Shown here: piece after piece, positions 63,985 through 64,000 of the stretch
Numbering within the stretch: position 1 is the first letter of the stretch
How the letters are laid out: each line of letters opens with the position of its first letter
Assembly: GCF_016907955.1 (NCBI RefSeq)
Contig: NZ_JAFBCX010000007.1
Coordinates: 124,001 to 188,000 of the forward strand
Reading direction: 5' to 3'
From: Lentzea nigeriaca
Lineage (GTDB): Bacteria > Actinomycetota > Actinomycetes > Mycobacteriales > Pseudonocardiaceae
Length of the DNA: 64,000 nt
The notes under the pieces: model-generated
Databases searched by the model: none
What the model was told of the DNA's origin: nothing
What the model saw: only the letters and a program-made list of their open reading frames with translations
Translations under genes and position numbers: made by a program

Positions 63985-64000
63985 CGCCACGCAGCAAGCG

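Overview
This 64 kb window is chromosomal DNA from a high-GC actinomycete, most likely a member of the Pseudonocardiales (Lentzea/Saccharothrix/Amycolatopsis-like). The indicators are strong G/C third positions, frequent GTG starts, leaderless promoter patterns, a mycothiol synthase, an HbhA-like gene behind an XRE regulator, an F420-type oxidoreductase and a GlnR-MshD-Pst block in the order known from mycobacteria. Genus assignment is inference. Most of the window is ordinary core and conditionally useful gene content; a few short accessory islands stand out.

Layout. 0.1-2.4 kb: hbhA-like gene with its XRE regulator, divergent from a PCMT-like methyltransferase. 2.4-7.9 kb: a membrane NACHT NTPase facing a PadR-ABC exporter operon. 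7.9-10.9 kb: CGNR zinc-finger regulator, DUF445 protein, DapC-like aminotransferase, then a perfect hairpin carrying two DnaA boxes. 10.9-14.7 kb: a cassette of ECF sigma factor, small unknown protein and TPR-CHAT caspase-like protease, facing a compact subtilase whose 3' end overlaps it. 14.9-18.1 kb: an Ala/Pro-rich secreted protein and a divergent MocR/YczE pair with an operator. 18.1-19.6 kb: Clp_N-only protein, tiny HTH protein and divergent PP2C-like phosphatase around an 18-bp palindrome. 19.6-19.9 kb: tRNA-Phe, -Asp, -Glu. 20-25 kb: ScbR/TetR-like regulator with an ARE-like site, copper chaperone plus CopA, a repeat-rich spacer and a cold-shock gene.

25-39 kb: lipoprotein L,D-transpeptidase, orphan glutamate-binding lipoprotein, MpaB-like and PNPOx-like enzymes, then a three-gene operon (YqiJ/NfeD-like OB-fold protein, flotillin, 1,473-aa DUF3686-type AAA ATPase), an LLM oxidoreductase, a CobW GTPase and a serine hydrolase. 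39.6-41.6 kb: tRNA-Lys with a ~1.9 kb integrated element bounded by a near-identical copy of the tRNA 3' end; its integrase is 5'-truncated and has His where the catalytic Tyr is expected. 41.6-49.2 kb: DHA2 MFS exporter, membrane proteins, SodC-like protein, DUF4241, macrodomain, DusB, a lipoprotein and a GGDEF protein.

49.4-64 kb: an LCP cell-wall ligase with an unusually long disordered N-terminus, then the phosphate/nitrogen/sulfur block: phoU, hypothetical, pstB-pstA-pstC-pstS (PHO boxes before phoU and pstS), mshD, glnR, and divergently an alpha/beta hydrolase, lmeA-like, thioredoxin-like, a Cys-containing 25-aa leader peptide, DUF4395, thiosulfate sulfurtransferase and DUF1416 (SseC-like).

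The strongest candidates for less-described biology are the sigma/unknown/TPR-CHAT/subtilase locus, the OB-fold/flotillin/giant AAA operon, the HTH/Clp_N/PP2C locus, and the tRNA-Lys micro-element. No CRISPR array, rRNA operon or complete prophage was seen.
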